Below, in pieces: positions 1-8,149 of a DNA stretch of 64,000 nt. Origin of the DNA: an uncultured beta proteobacterium (GTDB taxonomy: Bacteria; Pseudomonadota; Gammaproteobacteria; Burkholderiales; SG8-41); assembly GCA_903885665.1 (NCBI GenBank), contig CAISJL010000064.1:17268-81267 (forward strand), given 5' to 3'. The first letter of the stretch is position 1; the number at the start of each line of letters is the position of its first letter. The position numbers and the translations under genes are program-made. The notes beneath the pieces are model-generated. The model worked only from the letters and a program-made list of their open reading frames with translations, was not told the DNA's origin and made no database searches.

Positions 1-203
1 TGGGCTTTGATGGCAATATGGATACAAATATCGCTATTCGTACCTTGGTGAATTCTCATGGCCAGGTGCGCCTATGGGCCGGGGGCGGAATTGTGGCGGA
101 TTCACAATGTCAGGACGAGTATCAAGAGACCTTTGATAAGGCTGCCGCTTTGCTGGCAGTTTTACAGCAAAGCACAGAGGTGGCTATTGCTGGCGGTAGC
201 TAA
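1..203 (+). CDS. pabB: Chorismate-binding enzyme, C-terminal fragment (aminodeoxychorismate synthase component I / PabB-like), truncated by window edge
   Basis: Frame from nt 3 reads GFDGNMDTNIAIRTL...WAGGGIVADS...EYQETFDKAAALL, the typical C-terminal motif of the TrpE/PabB family; stop at 201-203. Confidence 0.75.
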   Translation, partial: GFDGNMDTNIAIRTLVNSHGQVRLWAGGGIVADSQCQDEYQETFDKAAALLAVLQQSTEVAIAGGS

Positions 204-397
204 ATGGGTATTGTCTTCAAACTGCAACAAACTGCGACTATCCTTCACTTAGCGTGATTGAGTTGCGTACTGCAAGACCTTAGTCAACTACAGTATTTAG
301 ACCAACATTCACACGCTTTGGACGATGCGTCATGGTCAGCATGGATACTGATGGCTGGGGTGCGTCATATGACTAGACTTTTGAGAATGGAATTGCA

Positions 398-2320
398 ATG
401 TCGAGTGAAGATCTAGAGCCGATTGTAAATCAATCGAATAACCCGAGTTTTTTTGATGTTTTAGAGCAGCGTCTTTCGCGACGTCAGTGGTTAAGCACTG
501 TTGCTGCGGGTGCTGCAATTCAGATGATGCCGATGGCGTTTGTCGAGGCCGCCACGCCCAGCGCAGTGGGTTCAACCTTGGGCTTCCGTAGTGTTGCGGT
601 ATCTACTGCTGATCACATTCAAGTGCCAGAGGGTTATATCGCCGAAGTGTTCTATCGCTGGGGAGATGCCATTGGTCATGTCCAAGGCAATCCTGAATTT
701 AAGCCTGATGCCAGCAATAGCGCCCAAGACCAAGCGTTACAAGCCGGTATGCATCACGATGGCATTCATTTCTTCCCGTTGCCCTTGGGTAGTCAACGCT
801 CAGACCACGGTTTGCTGGTGTTAAATCATGAGTATACCGATGAAGGTTTGTTACACACCGACGGCATGGAGCCGCTGAGCGCTGAAAAAGTGTTGAAATC
901 ACAACATGCGCACGGCGTCTCAGTGATTGAGGTGCGACAGCAGGCAGGTCAATGGGTTGTGGTGCGGCCTTCAAAGTATGCGCGGCGCATTACAGCAGTG
1001 ACGCCAATGCGTATTGCAGGGCCGGCAGCCAGTGATCAAGCGATGCGCACGCAGGCTGATCCGCAAGGGCTTGAAGTATTCGGCACGATGAATAATTGTG
1101 CGCATGGCTTTACGCCATGGGGTACTTATTTGACTTGTGAGGAAAACTGGGATGGCTATTTTGTGAATGGCGGCACCATTACCGCTGATCAAAAGCGCAA
1201 TGGTATTAATGCCAAGGGTCGCAGCATTGGTTGGGATAAGTTCGATGAGCGTTTTAATGTGGCGCGCCATCCGAATGAAGCGAATCGCTTTGGTTGGGTA
1301 GTCGAGATTGATCCCTTCGACCCGCAATCGAAGCCGGTGAAACGGACAACCCTAGGTCGGTTTGGTCACGAAGGGGCAAAAACCGTATTGGCAAAAGATG
1401 GCCGCGTAGTGGTGTATTTGGGTGATGACCGAGCATTTGAATATATTTATAAATTTGTCTCGCGTGATCGTTACAACCCGCGCGATAGACGCGCTAACAT
1501 GAATTTACTGGATCATGGCACTTTGTACGTGGCGCAATTTGATGCTGATGGATCGGGACGTTGGATTGCCTTGACCCATGGTGCTAATGGACTCACCACA
1601 GAAGCAGGCTTTCAGAGTCAGGCTGATATTTTGATACGTACTCGATCCGCTGGCGATGTGGTGGGTGCAACCAAGATGGATAGGCCAGAGTGGATTGCAG
1701 TGCACCCGAACACCAATGAAGTGTATTGCACGCTCACCAACAATGCTGGACGTGGTGCAACTAGCATGCCAGGAGTAGATGCCGCCAACCCACGAGTCAA
1801 TAATGCGTTCGGTCAGATTGTACGCTGGCGAGAGGCGGGTAATGATCCTGCAGCATTAGCCCTCAATTGGGATTTATTTGTGATGGCAGGCGATGCACAG
1901 CATCCCGAAGCGGCACGACAAGGCAACATTAATGGCGATTCATTTGGCAGCCCTGATGGCTTATGGTTTGATCCGCGCGGCGTATTATGGATACAAACCG
2001 ACGTCTCCACTTCAACTTTGAATCGCGGGCATTATGAGCGATTAGGCAATAATATGATGTTGGCAGCCGATATTAAAACACGTGAGATTCGGCGCTTTTT
2101 AACAGGACCCAAAGGCTGCGAAATAACGGGGGTTATTACCACTCCTGATGCCCGCACTATGTTTATCAATATACAGCACCCAGGTGAACCCAGTAACGAG
2201 CGCAGTGATCCTAAACACCCCAAAGCGGTCAGCGCTTGGCCTGAAGGCGAGGCGGGTGGGCGCCCGCGATCAGCTACTGTGCTGATACGCAAGCGCGATG
2301 GTGGCGTCATCGGTACCTAG
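398..2320 (+). CDS. phoX: PhoX-family phosphatase (DUF839), Tat-type N-terminus
   Basis: 640 aa; N-terminal SRRQWLSTVAAGAA; VPEGYIAEVFYRWGDAI, NHEYTDE, NNCAHGFTPWGTYLTCEENWDGYF motifs typical of PhoX. Confidence 0.85.
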   Translation: MSSEDLEPIVNQSNNPSFFDVLEQRLSRRQWLSTVAAGAAIQMMPMAFVEAATPSAVGSTLGFRSVAVSTADHIQVPEGYIAEVFYRWGDAIGHVQGNPEFKPDASNSAQDQALQAGMHHDGIHFFPLPLGSQRSDHGLLVLNHEYTDEGLLHTDGMEPLSAEKVLKSQHAHGVSVIEVRQQAGQWVVVRPSKYARRITAVTPMRIAGPAASDQAMRTQADPQGLEVFGTMNNCAHGFTPWGTYLTCEENWDGYFVNGGTITADQKRNGINAKGRSIGWDKFDERFNVARHPNEANRFGWVVEIDPFDPQSKPVKRTTLGRFGHEGAKTVLAKDGRVVVYLGDDRAFEYIYKFVSRDRYNPRDRRANMNLLDHGTLYVAQFDADGSGRWIALTHGANGLTTEAGFQSQADILIRTRSAGDVVGATKMDRPEWIAVHPNTNEVYCTLTNNAGRGATSMPGVDAANPRVNNAFGQIVRWREAGNDPAALALNWDLFVMAGDAQHPEAARQGNINGDSFGSPDGLWFDPRGVLWIQTDVSTSTLNRGHYERLGNNMMLAADIKTREIRRFLTGPKGCEITGVITTPDARTMFINIQHPGEPSNERSDPKHPKAVSAWPEGEAGGRPRSATVLIRKRDGGVIGT

Positions 2321-2392
2321 TAATGTCATTGTCTAAGTAGGTATTTAATCGACATCCTTTATTTCCCTGCATTTTTTTGGGAATGGGTTGTG

Positions 2393-2428
2393 AAAACGGC
2401 AAACAGGTGGTGACTGTTTGCCGTTTTT
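2393..2428 (+). terminator. Rho-independent terminator after phoX
   Basis: AAAACGGCAAACAG-GTGGTGA-CTGTTTGCCGTTTTT: perfect 14-bp stem, 7-nt loop, T-run. Confidence 0.85.
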
Positions 2429-2475
2429 CATGCGTAAGTATAGTGCTGATCAGTCAAATAATCTGATTCGTAAAG

Positions 2476-2519
2476 CGTTCATCAAATTGTCGTAAAAATT
2501 TCATCGTTACTTCATTGGA
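2476..2519 (+). promoter_or_regulatory. Candidate degenerate Pho box upstream of btaA-like gene
   Basis: 11-bp-period units CGTTCATCAAA / TTGTCGTAAAA / ATTTCATCGTT / ACTTCATTGGA resembling CTGTCAT-N4 repeats. Confidence 0.45.
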
Positions 2520-2560
2520 GAGGGCTAGCATCAACCCATCATTTTTATCGGGAAAATAAT

Positions 2561-3835
2561 ATGCAAACGGCTATTGATCAAGGCAGTCATCCTATTCAAA
2601 ACAATCCGAACCGTGTGAATGAAGGGCGCTCCAGAGAGTTGCTCAATCATGCAGTGTTTGGTCATAAAGAAGAGGTGACAATCACAGAGCGTATTTTTGC
2701 GTATTGGTTTAGGCGCTTGGTATACACCCAGATTTGGGAGGATCCTGTGGTGGATATGGCTGCATTGAATGTGCAACCCAGTGACCATATCGTAACCATT
2801 GCATCTGGTGGTTGTAACGCGTTGTCGTATTTAACCGGAGGCGCTGCACAGGTTACGGCGGTGGACTTAAATCACGCCCACGTGTGTTTAGTGAAGCTGA
2901 AGATTGCGGCGGTGGAGGGATTAACTAATCATGCAGATTTTTTTCAACTATTTGGAATGGCAAATACTGCCGCCAATACACGCCTATATCAGCAAAAAAT
3001 AGCACATCTGCTGGACGATGATGCGCGTGAGTATTGGGAGGGTGGCCCGCTGGGCTTTAAGCGTATTCGAATGTTTGCAAAAGGGTTTTATAAGTATGGT
3101 TTGCTGGGGCAAATTATTGGGATTTTACATTTGGCCGCAAGAATTAAAGGCGTAAAATTAGAGGAATTGTTGCAGCAGCCGGATTTAGCGAGCCAGGAGA
3201 AATGGTTTGATGAAAAAGTAGCAGCAATTTTTGACTCCAAACTAGTGAAGCGTTTATGTACCAGTCCTTTGGCACTTTATAACCTAGGCATTCCCCCGAG
3301 CCAGCATCAAGCGTTGTGCGAGGACCAGCCACTACAAATGGCAGAGGTTTTGAAAGAACGTGCTCGACGGATTGCAACTGTGACTCCGGTTAGAGAGAAT
3401 TATTTCGCATGGCAAGCCTACGGACGCCGCTATGATGTGACGGGCAATAGTGCATTGCCACCGTATTTGATGCGAGAGAATTATTTCCAATTGCGAGATT
3501 CAATTAATCGTCTATCCATTACGCAGAGCAATATTCGTCAAGCATTAACGGCTTGCGCCGAGCAATCTGTAGATGCAGTGGTGTTGCTAGATGCGCAAGA
3601 TTGGATGTCGCCAACAGAGATTACTTTGCTATGGCAAGAGATTACCCGTACCGCAAAACCGGGTGCACGGGTGATTTTTAGAACTGCAGGGATAGCCTCC
3701 CCAGTGGATGCTTGCTTGACTGGCGGCCTGGAGGGGCGTTGGGTAAAAGACATTGATGTATCTGCTGAGGCGAGCTTAAAAGATCGCTCAGGGATCTATG
3801 GTGGATTTCATTTATATCGCTTGCAGGCGCAGTAA
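2561..3835 (+). CDS. btaA: DUF3419 / BtaA-like S-adenosylmethionine:diacylglycerol 3-amino-3-carboxypropyltransferase
   Basis: ERIFAYWFRRLVYTQIWEDPVVDMAALNVQPSDHIVTIASGGCNALSYLTGGAAQVTAVDLNHAHVCLVKLKIAA; BtaA-type SAM-binding region. Confidence 0.8.
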   Translation: MQTAIDQGSHPIQNNPNRVNEGRSRELLNHAVFGHKEEVTITERIFAYWFRRLVYTQIWEDPVVDMAALNVQPSDHIVTIASGGCNALSYLTGGAAQVTAVDLNHAHVCLVKLKIAAVEGLTNHADFFQLFGMANTAANTRLYQQKIAHLLDDDAREYWEGGPLGFKRIRMFAKGFYKYGLLGQIIGILHLAARIKGVKLEELLQQPDLASQEKWFDEKVAAIFDSKLVKRLCTSPLALYNLGIPPSQHQALCEDQPLQMAEVLKERARRIATVTPVRENYFAWQAYGRRYDVTGNSALPPYLMRENYFQLRDSINRLSITQSNIRQALTACAEQSVDAVVLLDAQDWMSPTEITLLWQEITRTAKPGARVIFRTAGIASPVDACLTGGLEGRWVKDIDVSAEASLKDRSGIYGGFHLYRLQAQ

Positions 3836-4869
3836 TGACGCATTGGCCAGATGCACAATTGTCGAGCTGGATTGGTAATGCTGGCGCTGAGATTGAACGG
3901 CTAGGGGTTGCGCGAATTGCCGTCACTCGCACCCAAACGCCACGCATTAAATTTGCAACCTATATTCATTCTTTACGGAGTGCATGGTTTGATTATGCGG
4001 CGCATGAGTTGGCAGATCGACAGTTTTTAGCGATGAGCATGCGGACGATGGGTTGGTTGGCAAAGCAATTAGGGCTAGATCAGGTGGTGCTTGTCGGTAA
4101 TGACCCGATATCTACAAATATATGGGATGCAAGCACCCAATTGCATATTGCTCAATTATGTAGATTGTTATTAGGGCAATGCCCTCAGCAATACATTGGC
4201 GTGCGCAACCTGGTACCTAAATATCACGCAGAACTAATGGATGCACTGAGTGCGATGGGGTTTTATCGGCTTCCGGCGCGGGTGATTTATGAATTTGATT
4301 GTCGATCTGCTCTGAAAAATAGGGCGTCTCATCTGCAACGTGATCGCACCTTGTTGCGTAAGTGTGCGCTGGAAGTGTCGATTCAAACAACACTCAACGT
4401 GTATCAGGCACGGCAACTATGTGCGCTATACAGAAGTATTTATGTAGAAAAGCACAGTGCGCTTAATCCGCAATACACTGAGCAGTTTTTTATGGATATG
4501 GTGAATTCGGGTCTTATGCAGTGTTTGTTGCTGCAGGATGTCAATGGCGTGGTCATGGCATTTGCATTAATGTATCAAGTGGAGAGCACGCTCACAGTGC
4601 CGGCATTAGGGTATGAGGTGCTGGTTAAGGGTTTGTATCGCATGTTATTTGCCGCGATTATGAACCATGTAGAGTCGCATCAGTTATTGTTAAACTATAG
4701 CTCTGGTGCTGGAGATTTTAAGCGCAAGCGCGGTGCTCAAGCGGTGTTGGAATATACCATGCTGCGCGCTCCATCACAGAATAACCGGATCAGTCGTTTG
4801 ATTTTGTCTTCAGTCGCTCAGTACGCGCATCGGGTGAGTAGTGCAAATCTAATTGCACTAGGGGCTTAA
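3835..4869 (+). CDS. GNAT/FemAB-like acyltransferase-fold protein translationally coupled to btaA
   Basis: 344 aa; TAATG overlap with upstream gene; C-terminal half (YRSIYVEKHSALNPQYTEQFF...LLLNYSSGAGDFKRKRGAQ) resembles GNAT/BioF2-like domains. Confidence 0.6.
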   Translation: MTHWPDAQLSSWIGNAGAEIERLGVARIAVTRTQTPRIKFATYIHSLRSAWFDYAAHELADRQFLAMSMRTMGWLAKQLGLDQVVLVGNDPISTNIWDASTQLHIAQLCRLLLGQCPQQYIGVRNLVPKYHAELMDALSAMGFYRLPARVIYEFDCRSALKNRASHLQRDRTLLRKCALEVSIQTTLNVYQARQLCALYRSIYVEKHSALNPQYTEQFFMDMVNSGLMQCLLLQDVNGVVMAFALMYQVESTLTVPALGYEVLVKGLYRMLFAAIMNHVESHQLLLNYSSGAGDFKRKRGAQAVLEYTMLRAPSQNNRISRLILSSVAQYAHRVSSANLIALGA

Positions 4870-4940
4870 ATTAAAAATAAAATAAAATAAAAATTAAATT
4901 TTTTAATCAGTATCTGTGTTATGCCTGTGTTATGTATTTG

Positions 4941-5010
4941 TTGCATGACAATGATGACAATGATGACAATGATGTCAATGTGATATCAATGTCATATCAT
5001 TGTCATGCAA
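4941..5010. repeat. 15-bp perfect inverted repeat enclosing 9-bp direct repeats
   Basis: TTGCATGACAATGAT (4941-4955) and ATCATTGTCATGCAA (4996-5010) are exact reverse complements; ATGACAATG x3 plus ATGTCAATG at 4945-4980. Confidence 0.9.
4978..5010 (+). promoter_or_regulatory. Candidate Pho box upstream of plcP-like gene
   Basis: Three 11-bp units ATGTGATATCA / ATGTCATATCA / TTGTCATGCAA; ATGTCAT-N4-TTGTCAT matches the CTGTCAT-N4-CTGTCAT architecture. Confidence 0.65.
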
Positions 5011-5028
5011 TGTATTTATCATCGATAC

Positions 5029-5958
5029 ATGCCTTCTGAAACAGTATTATCCAAAGTTAACCCATCCGAAACCGCGTCATCTGAAACTGCGGCCAGTGCA
5101 GAGCTTGAACCATCGATCGTTGTGCGCACAATCTGGATTTCAGATTTGCATTTAGGCACTCCTGGTTGTCAAGCAGATGCATTGTTACATTTCTTAAGAG
5201 TCACCGAATGCGAAACGTTGTATTTGGTTGGCGATATTATTGATGGCTGGCAATTGCGACGCAATTGGTATTGGCCTCAGGCCCATAACGATGTCATTCA
5301 AAAAATATTACGTAAAGCACGTAAAGGCACAAAAGTGATTTTTGTGCCAGGTAACCACGATGAATTTGCCCGTAAGTATGTTGCGCATAATTTTGGTGGC
5401 GTCGATGTGCTTGAAGATTGTATACATCAGACAGTTGATGGTCGACGCTTATGGGTTACGCATGGAGATTTATTCGATTGCGTGGCGCAATATGCCAAAT
5501 GGTTGGCGTATCTTGGCGATATGGCTTACGAATTCACTTTGAAAGTGAACCAGCGTTTTAATTCTTTGCGCGCACGCTTGGGTATGCCGTATTGGAGCTT
5601 ATCTAAATTCTTAAAATTCAAAGTGAAAGGTGCTGTTAACTACGTGGGTAATTTTGAAGAGGCGGTTGCGCATGAAGCGCGTAAACGCAATGTACATGGT
5701 GTGGTTTGCGGCCATATTCACCATGCTGAGATCAGACAGATCGATGGTATGTTGTATTGCAATGATGGAGATTGGGTAGAGAGCATGACCGCCTTGGTAG
5801 AGCATTATGATGGACGGTTAGAAATTCTGGATCACAGTGCGTATGCCAGACATTTGGAGTCGGCGGTAGTTGAAAATGAATTTGATCAGCGCTTGGTCGA
5901 TACTGGCGCTATTTCCAAAACTGCACCTGTATCGGTATCAGAAGTATTGGTTCGCTAG
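5029..5958 (+). CDS. Metallophosphoesterase of the LpxH/PlcP type (COG2908-like)
   Basis: WISDLHLGT, GDIIDGW, FVPGNHDEFAR, VTHGDLFD, VVCGHIHHAEI motifs; ATG at 5029 preferred over 5005 because 5005 lies inside the repeat/Pho-box element. Confidence 0.8.
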   Translation: MPSETVLSKVNPSETASSETAASAELEPSIVVRTIWISDLHLGTPGCQADALLHFLRVTECETLYLVGDIIDGWQLRRNWYWPQAHNDVIQKILRKARKGTKVIFVPGNHDEFARKYVAHNFGGVDVLEDCIHQTVDGRRLWVTHGDLFDCVAQYAKWLAYLGDMAYEFTLKVNQRFNSLRARLGMPYWSLSKFLKFKVKGAVNYVGNFEEAVAHEARKRNVHGVVCGHIHHAEIRQIDGMLYCNDGDWVESMTALVEHYDGRLEILDHSAYARHLESAVVENEFDQRLVDTGAISKTAPVSVSEVLVR

Positions 5959-6128
5959 GCGAGCAGCGTGTTGCTGCGCTCAGCACTAAGATAATGTATC
6001 GATTGTTGAGCTGATTTTGCGGCATAATATCAGGCTTCTGAATCTGCTAAATCTCTGCTACGCGTGGTTTGCACATCATTTAAGATGTTTGGCATGAATC
6101 TTGATTGTTATCAAATAAGGATTTAGCC

Positions 6129-6518
6129 ATGTCTGTGATTAATTTAACTGTAGAGTCTTTTCCTCGTACGATAGAGGGCGATCGTATTGTAGTCATTGAC
6201 TTTTGGGCGTCTTGGTGTGGTCCGTGTATGCAGTTTGCACCGGTGTTTGAAGCGGCCTCTGAGCGGTATCCAGACATGATCTTTGCTAAGGTCGACTCTG
6301 ATGCAGAGTCAGCGTTGTCCTCGCATTTTGCCATTCGCTCCATTCCAACTTTGATGATTTTTCGTGAAAAAATTATTGTGTTTATGCAAGCGGGCGCATT
6401 AATGCCAGCGCAACTCGATGCGGTGCTCGATCAAGTAGCGGCCTTGGATATGGACGAAGTGCGTCGTGATGTGGCTGCGCAAGAGGCCGCTCAACAACAA
6501 ACGCAGTCTCAGCAGTAA
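6129..6518 (+). CDS. Thioredoxin family protein
   Basis: VIDFWASWCGPCMQFAPVFE...IRSIPTLMIF; ATG at 6129 gives a standard thioredoxin N-terminus. Confidence 0.88.
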   Translation: MSVINLTVESFPRTIEGDRIVVIDFWASWCGPCMQFAPVFEAASERYPDMIFAKVDSDAESALSSHFAIRSIPTLMIFREKIIVFMQAGALMPAQLDAVLDQVAALDMDEVRRDVAAQEAAQQQTQSQQ

Positions 6519-6824
6519 GCTTCGATTCAGCTTGAGGTTCTGCTTTGTGCCATAGTGCCGGCTTAAAAACCCAATAAAATCAAATAGTTATTAATTGCTG
6601 CCGGCTGGTCTGCGCTGTGCGCGGCGATTACGCTAGCGCTGATTAAACCGCTAGGTGGTGATTCGCGTTAGACTATGCGACCCCAGACTGCTCAGTGTAG
6701 AGCGGGTTTGTGATGACGCCAAAGCGTTGTGTGCACAGTACCGGCATTGCATTGAGAAATTGGTGCATCGAGATGGCGCGCACTCACACCGACTTGTTGA
6801 TTGATATCGATTTTATCTTGATAC

Positions 6825-6856
6825 CTTATTCCTTTATTCCTTTATTCCTTTACTCC
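6825..6856. repeat. 8-bp tandem repeat (TTTATTCC-type), 4 units
   Basis: CTTATTCC TTTATTCC TTTATTCC TTTACTCC. Confidence 0.85.
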
Positions 6857-6911
6857 CTGATTTCCTTAATGCCTACCCCCTTAATATTTTAACGATTGCT
6901 TAGATATTCTC

Positions 6912-8147
6912 ATGAAGCGTTTATTTTATAGTTTGATTGTGTTGGCCTTATGTGTTGCTGCTGGGTTTACTTGGCAGCATTTCTCTAAATCTAAATCATC
7001 TTCAGCGGCTTCTGCACCAGCAGTAGGTGGTCCGCCACGTGGTTTACCGGTGAAGGCGGAAATGGTGCGCAAGGGTGCTATCGTCGACTCGATTAGTGCA
7101 GTGGGCACCATGCTGGCACAAGAGTCGGTGATGATTCGTCCGGAAATTGATTCGCGTATTGTGAGCATTCATTTTCAAGAAGGTCAGTTGGTGCACAAAG
7201 GTGATTTATTAGTCACATTAGATGCAGCCGAGTCCGAGGCGCAGTTGGCTTCGGCAATTGCTGCAGCCAATTTAAATCGTAGCCGCCTCAAGCGTTCTGA
7301 AGAGCTGCAAGCAAAAAACTTTATTAGCGCCCAAGCTTTAGATGAGGCGCGCGAGAACTTGAATCAAACTGCTGCGCGTGAATCTGAACTCAGAGCCAAG
7401 CTACTCAAAAGTACTATCCGCGCCCCTTTTGATGGTGTGACGGGTTTGCGTCAAGTCAGTCCGGGTGCTTATGTTAAAGCTGGTCAGGATATGGCACGCC
7501 TAGAAGGCATCGGTAGTTTGAAGTTAGACTTCCGTATCCCGGAACTGTATCTACGAAAAATCAGAGTAGGTCTTCATGTAGCGATTACGATGGATGCTTT
7601 CCCGCAAGAGTCGTTTAGCGGAGTGATTAATGCGATTGAACCGGGTATTGATGAGGCAACCCGCACGGTATTGATTCGGGCGCGTGTGGCCAATCCTACC
7701 GGACGCTTAAAGCCTGGGCTATTTGCACGGGTCGAATTGACTTTGGCGCGGCGTGAGCAGGCTTTGATCATTTCCGAGCAAGCCATTATGCCGCGTGGCA
7801 GCGAATGTTTTGTATATGTGATTGAAGAGGGTAAGGTGCGCTTGGTGCCAGTTGAATTAGGTTTACGGCGTCCGGGCGAGGTTGAAATTGTCAAGGGCTT
7901 GACTGCAGGTCAGTCGATTGTGATTGACGGTCAATTGAAGTTGCAAGATGGTGCACCGGTGATGGTCTTGCCAGCGGTTGCGGCTCATGTAGCTAACACG
8001 GTCAATACAGTTCATACGTCCAATGAAGCCAAAGCAGCCAAAGCAGCTAATGGTGCGGCTAGCGGCACCCCTGCTACCTCCCCAGCCGCAGCTACAGCGT
8101 TAGCTCATCAACCACAAGCGACTCAGCCCGCGACACGTAAGCCTTAA
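6912..8147 (+). CDS. RND efflux periplasmic adaptor subunit (membrane fusion protein)
   Basis: N-terminal TM segment; VGTMLAQESVMIRPEIDSRIVSIHFQEGQLVHKGDLLVTLD; IRAPFDGVTGLRQVSPGAYV. Confidence 0.9.
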   Translation: MKRLFYSLIVLALCVAAGFTWQHFSKSKSSSAASAPAVGGPPRGLPVKAEMVRKGAIVDSISAVGTMLAQESVMIRPEIDSRIVSIHFQEGQLVHKGDLLVTLDAAESEAQLASAIAAANLNRSRLKRSEELQAKNFISAQALDEARENLNQTAARESELRAKLLKSTIRAPFDGVTGLRQVSPGAYVKAGQDMARLEGIGSLKLDFRIPELYLRKIRVGLHVAITMDAFPQESFSGVINAIEPGIDEATRTVLIRARVANPTGRLKPGLFARVELTLARREQALIISEQAIMPRGSECFVYVIEEGKVRLVPVELGLRRPGEVEIVKGLTAGQSIVIDGQLKLQDGAPVMVLPAVAAHVANTVNTVHTSNEAKAAKAANGAASGTPATSPAAATALAHQPQATQPATRKP

Positions 8148-8149
8148 TC

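Noticed and set aside
699-2310. Antisense ORFs inside phoX (699-974, 971-1327, 1813-2010, 2032-2310)
   Set aside because: They lie fully within a strongly supported CDS and have no family-like motifs.
5005-5028. ATG at 5005 as start of the plcP-like gene
   Set aside because: It sits inside the repeat/Pho-box element; the in-frame ATG at 5029 is more plausible, although the exact start is unproven.
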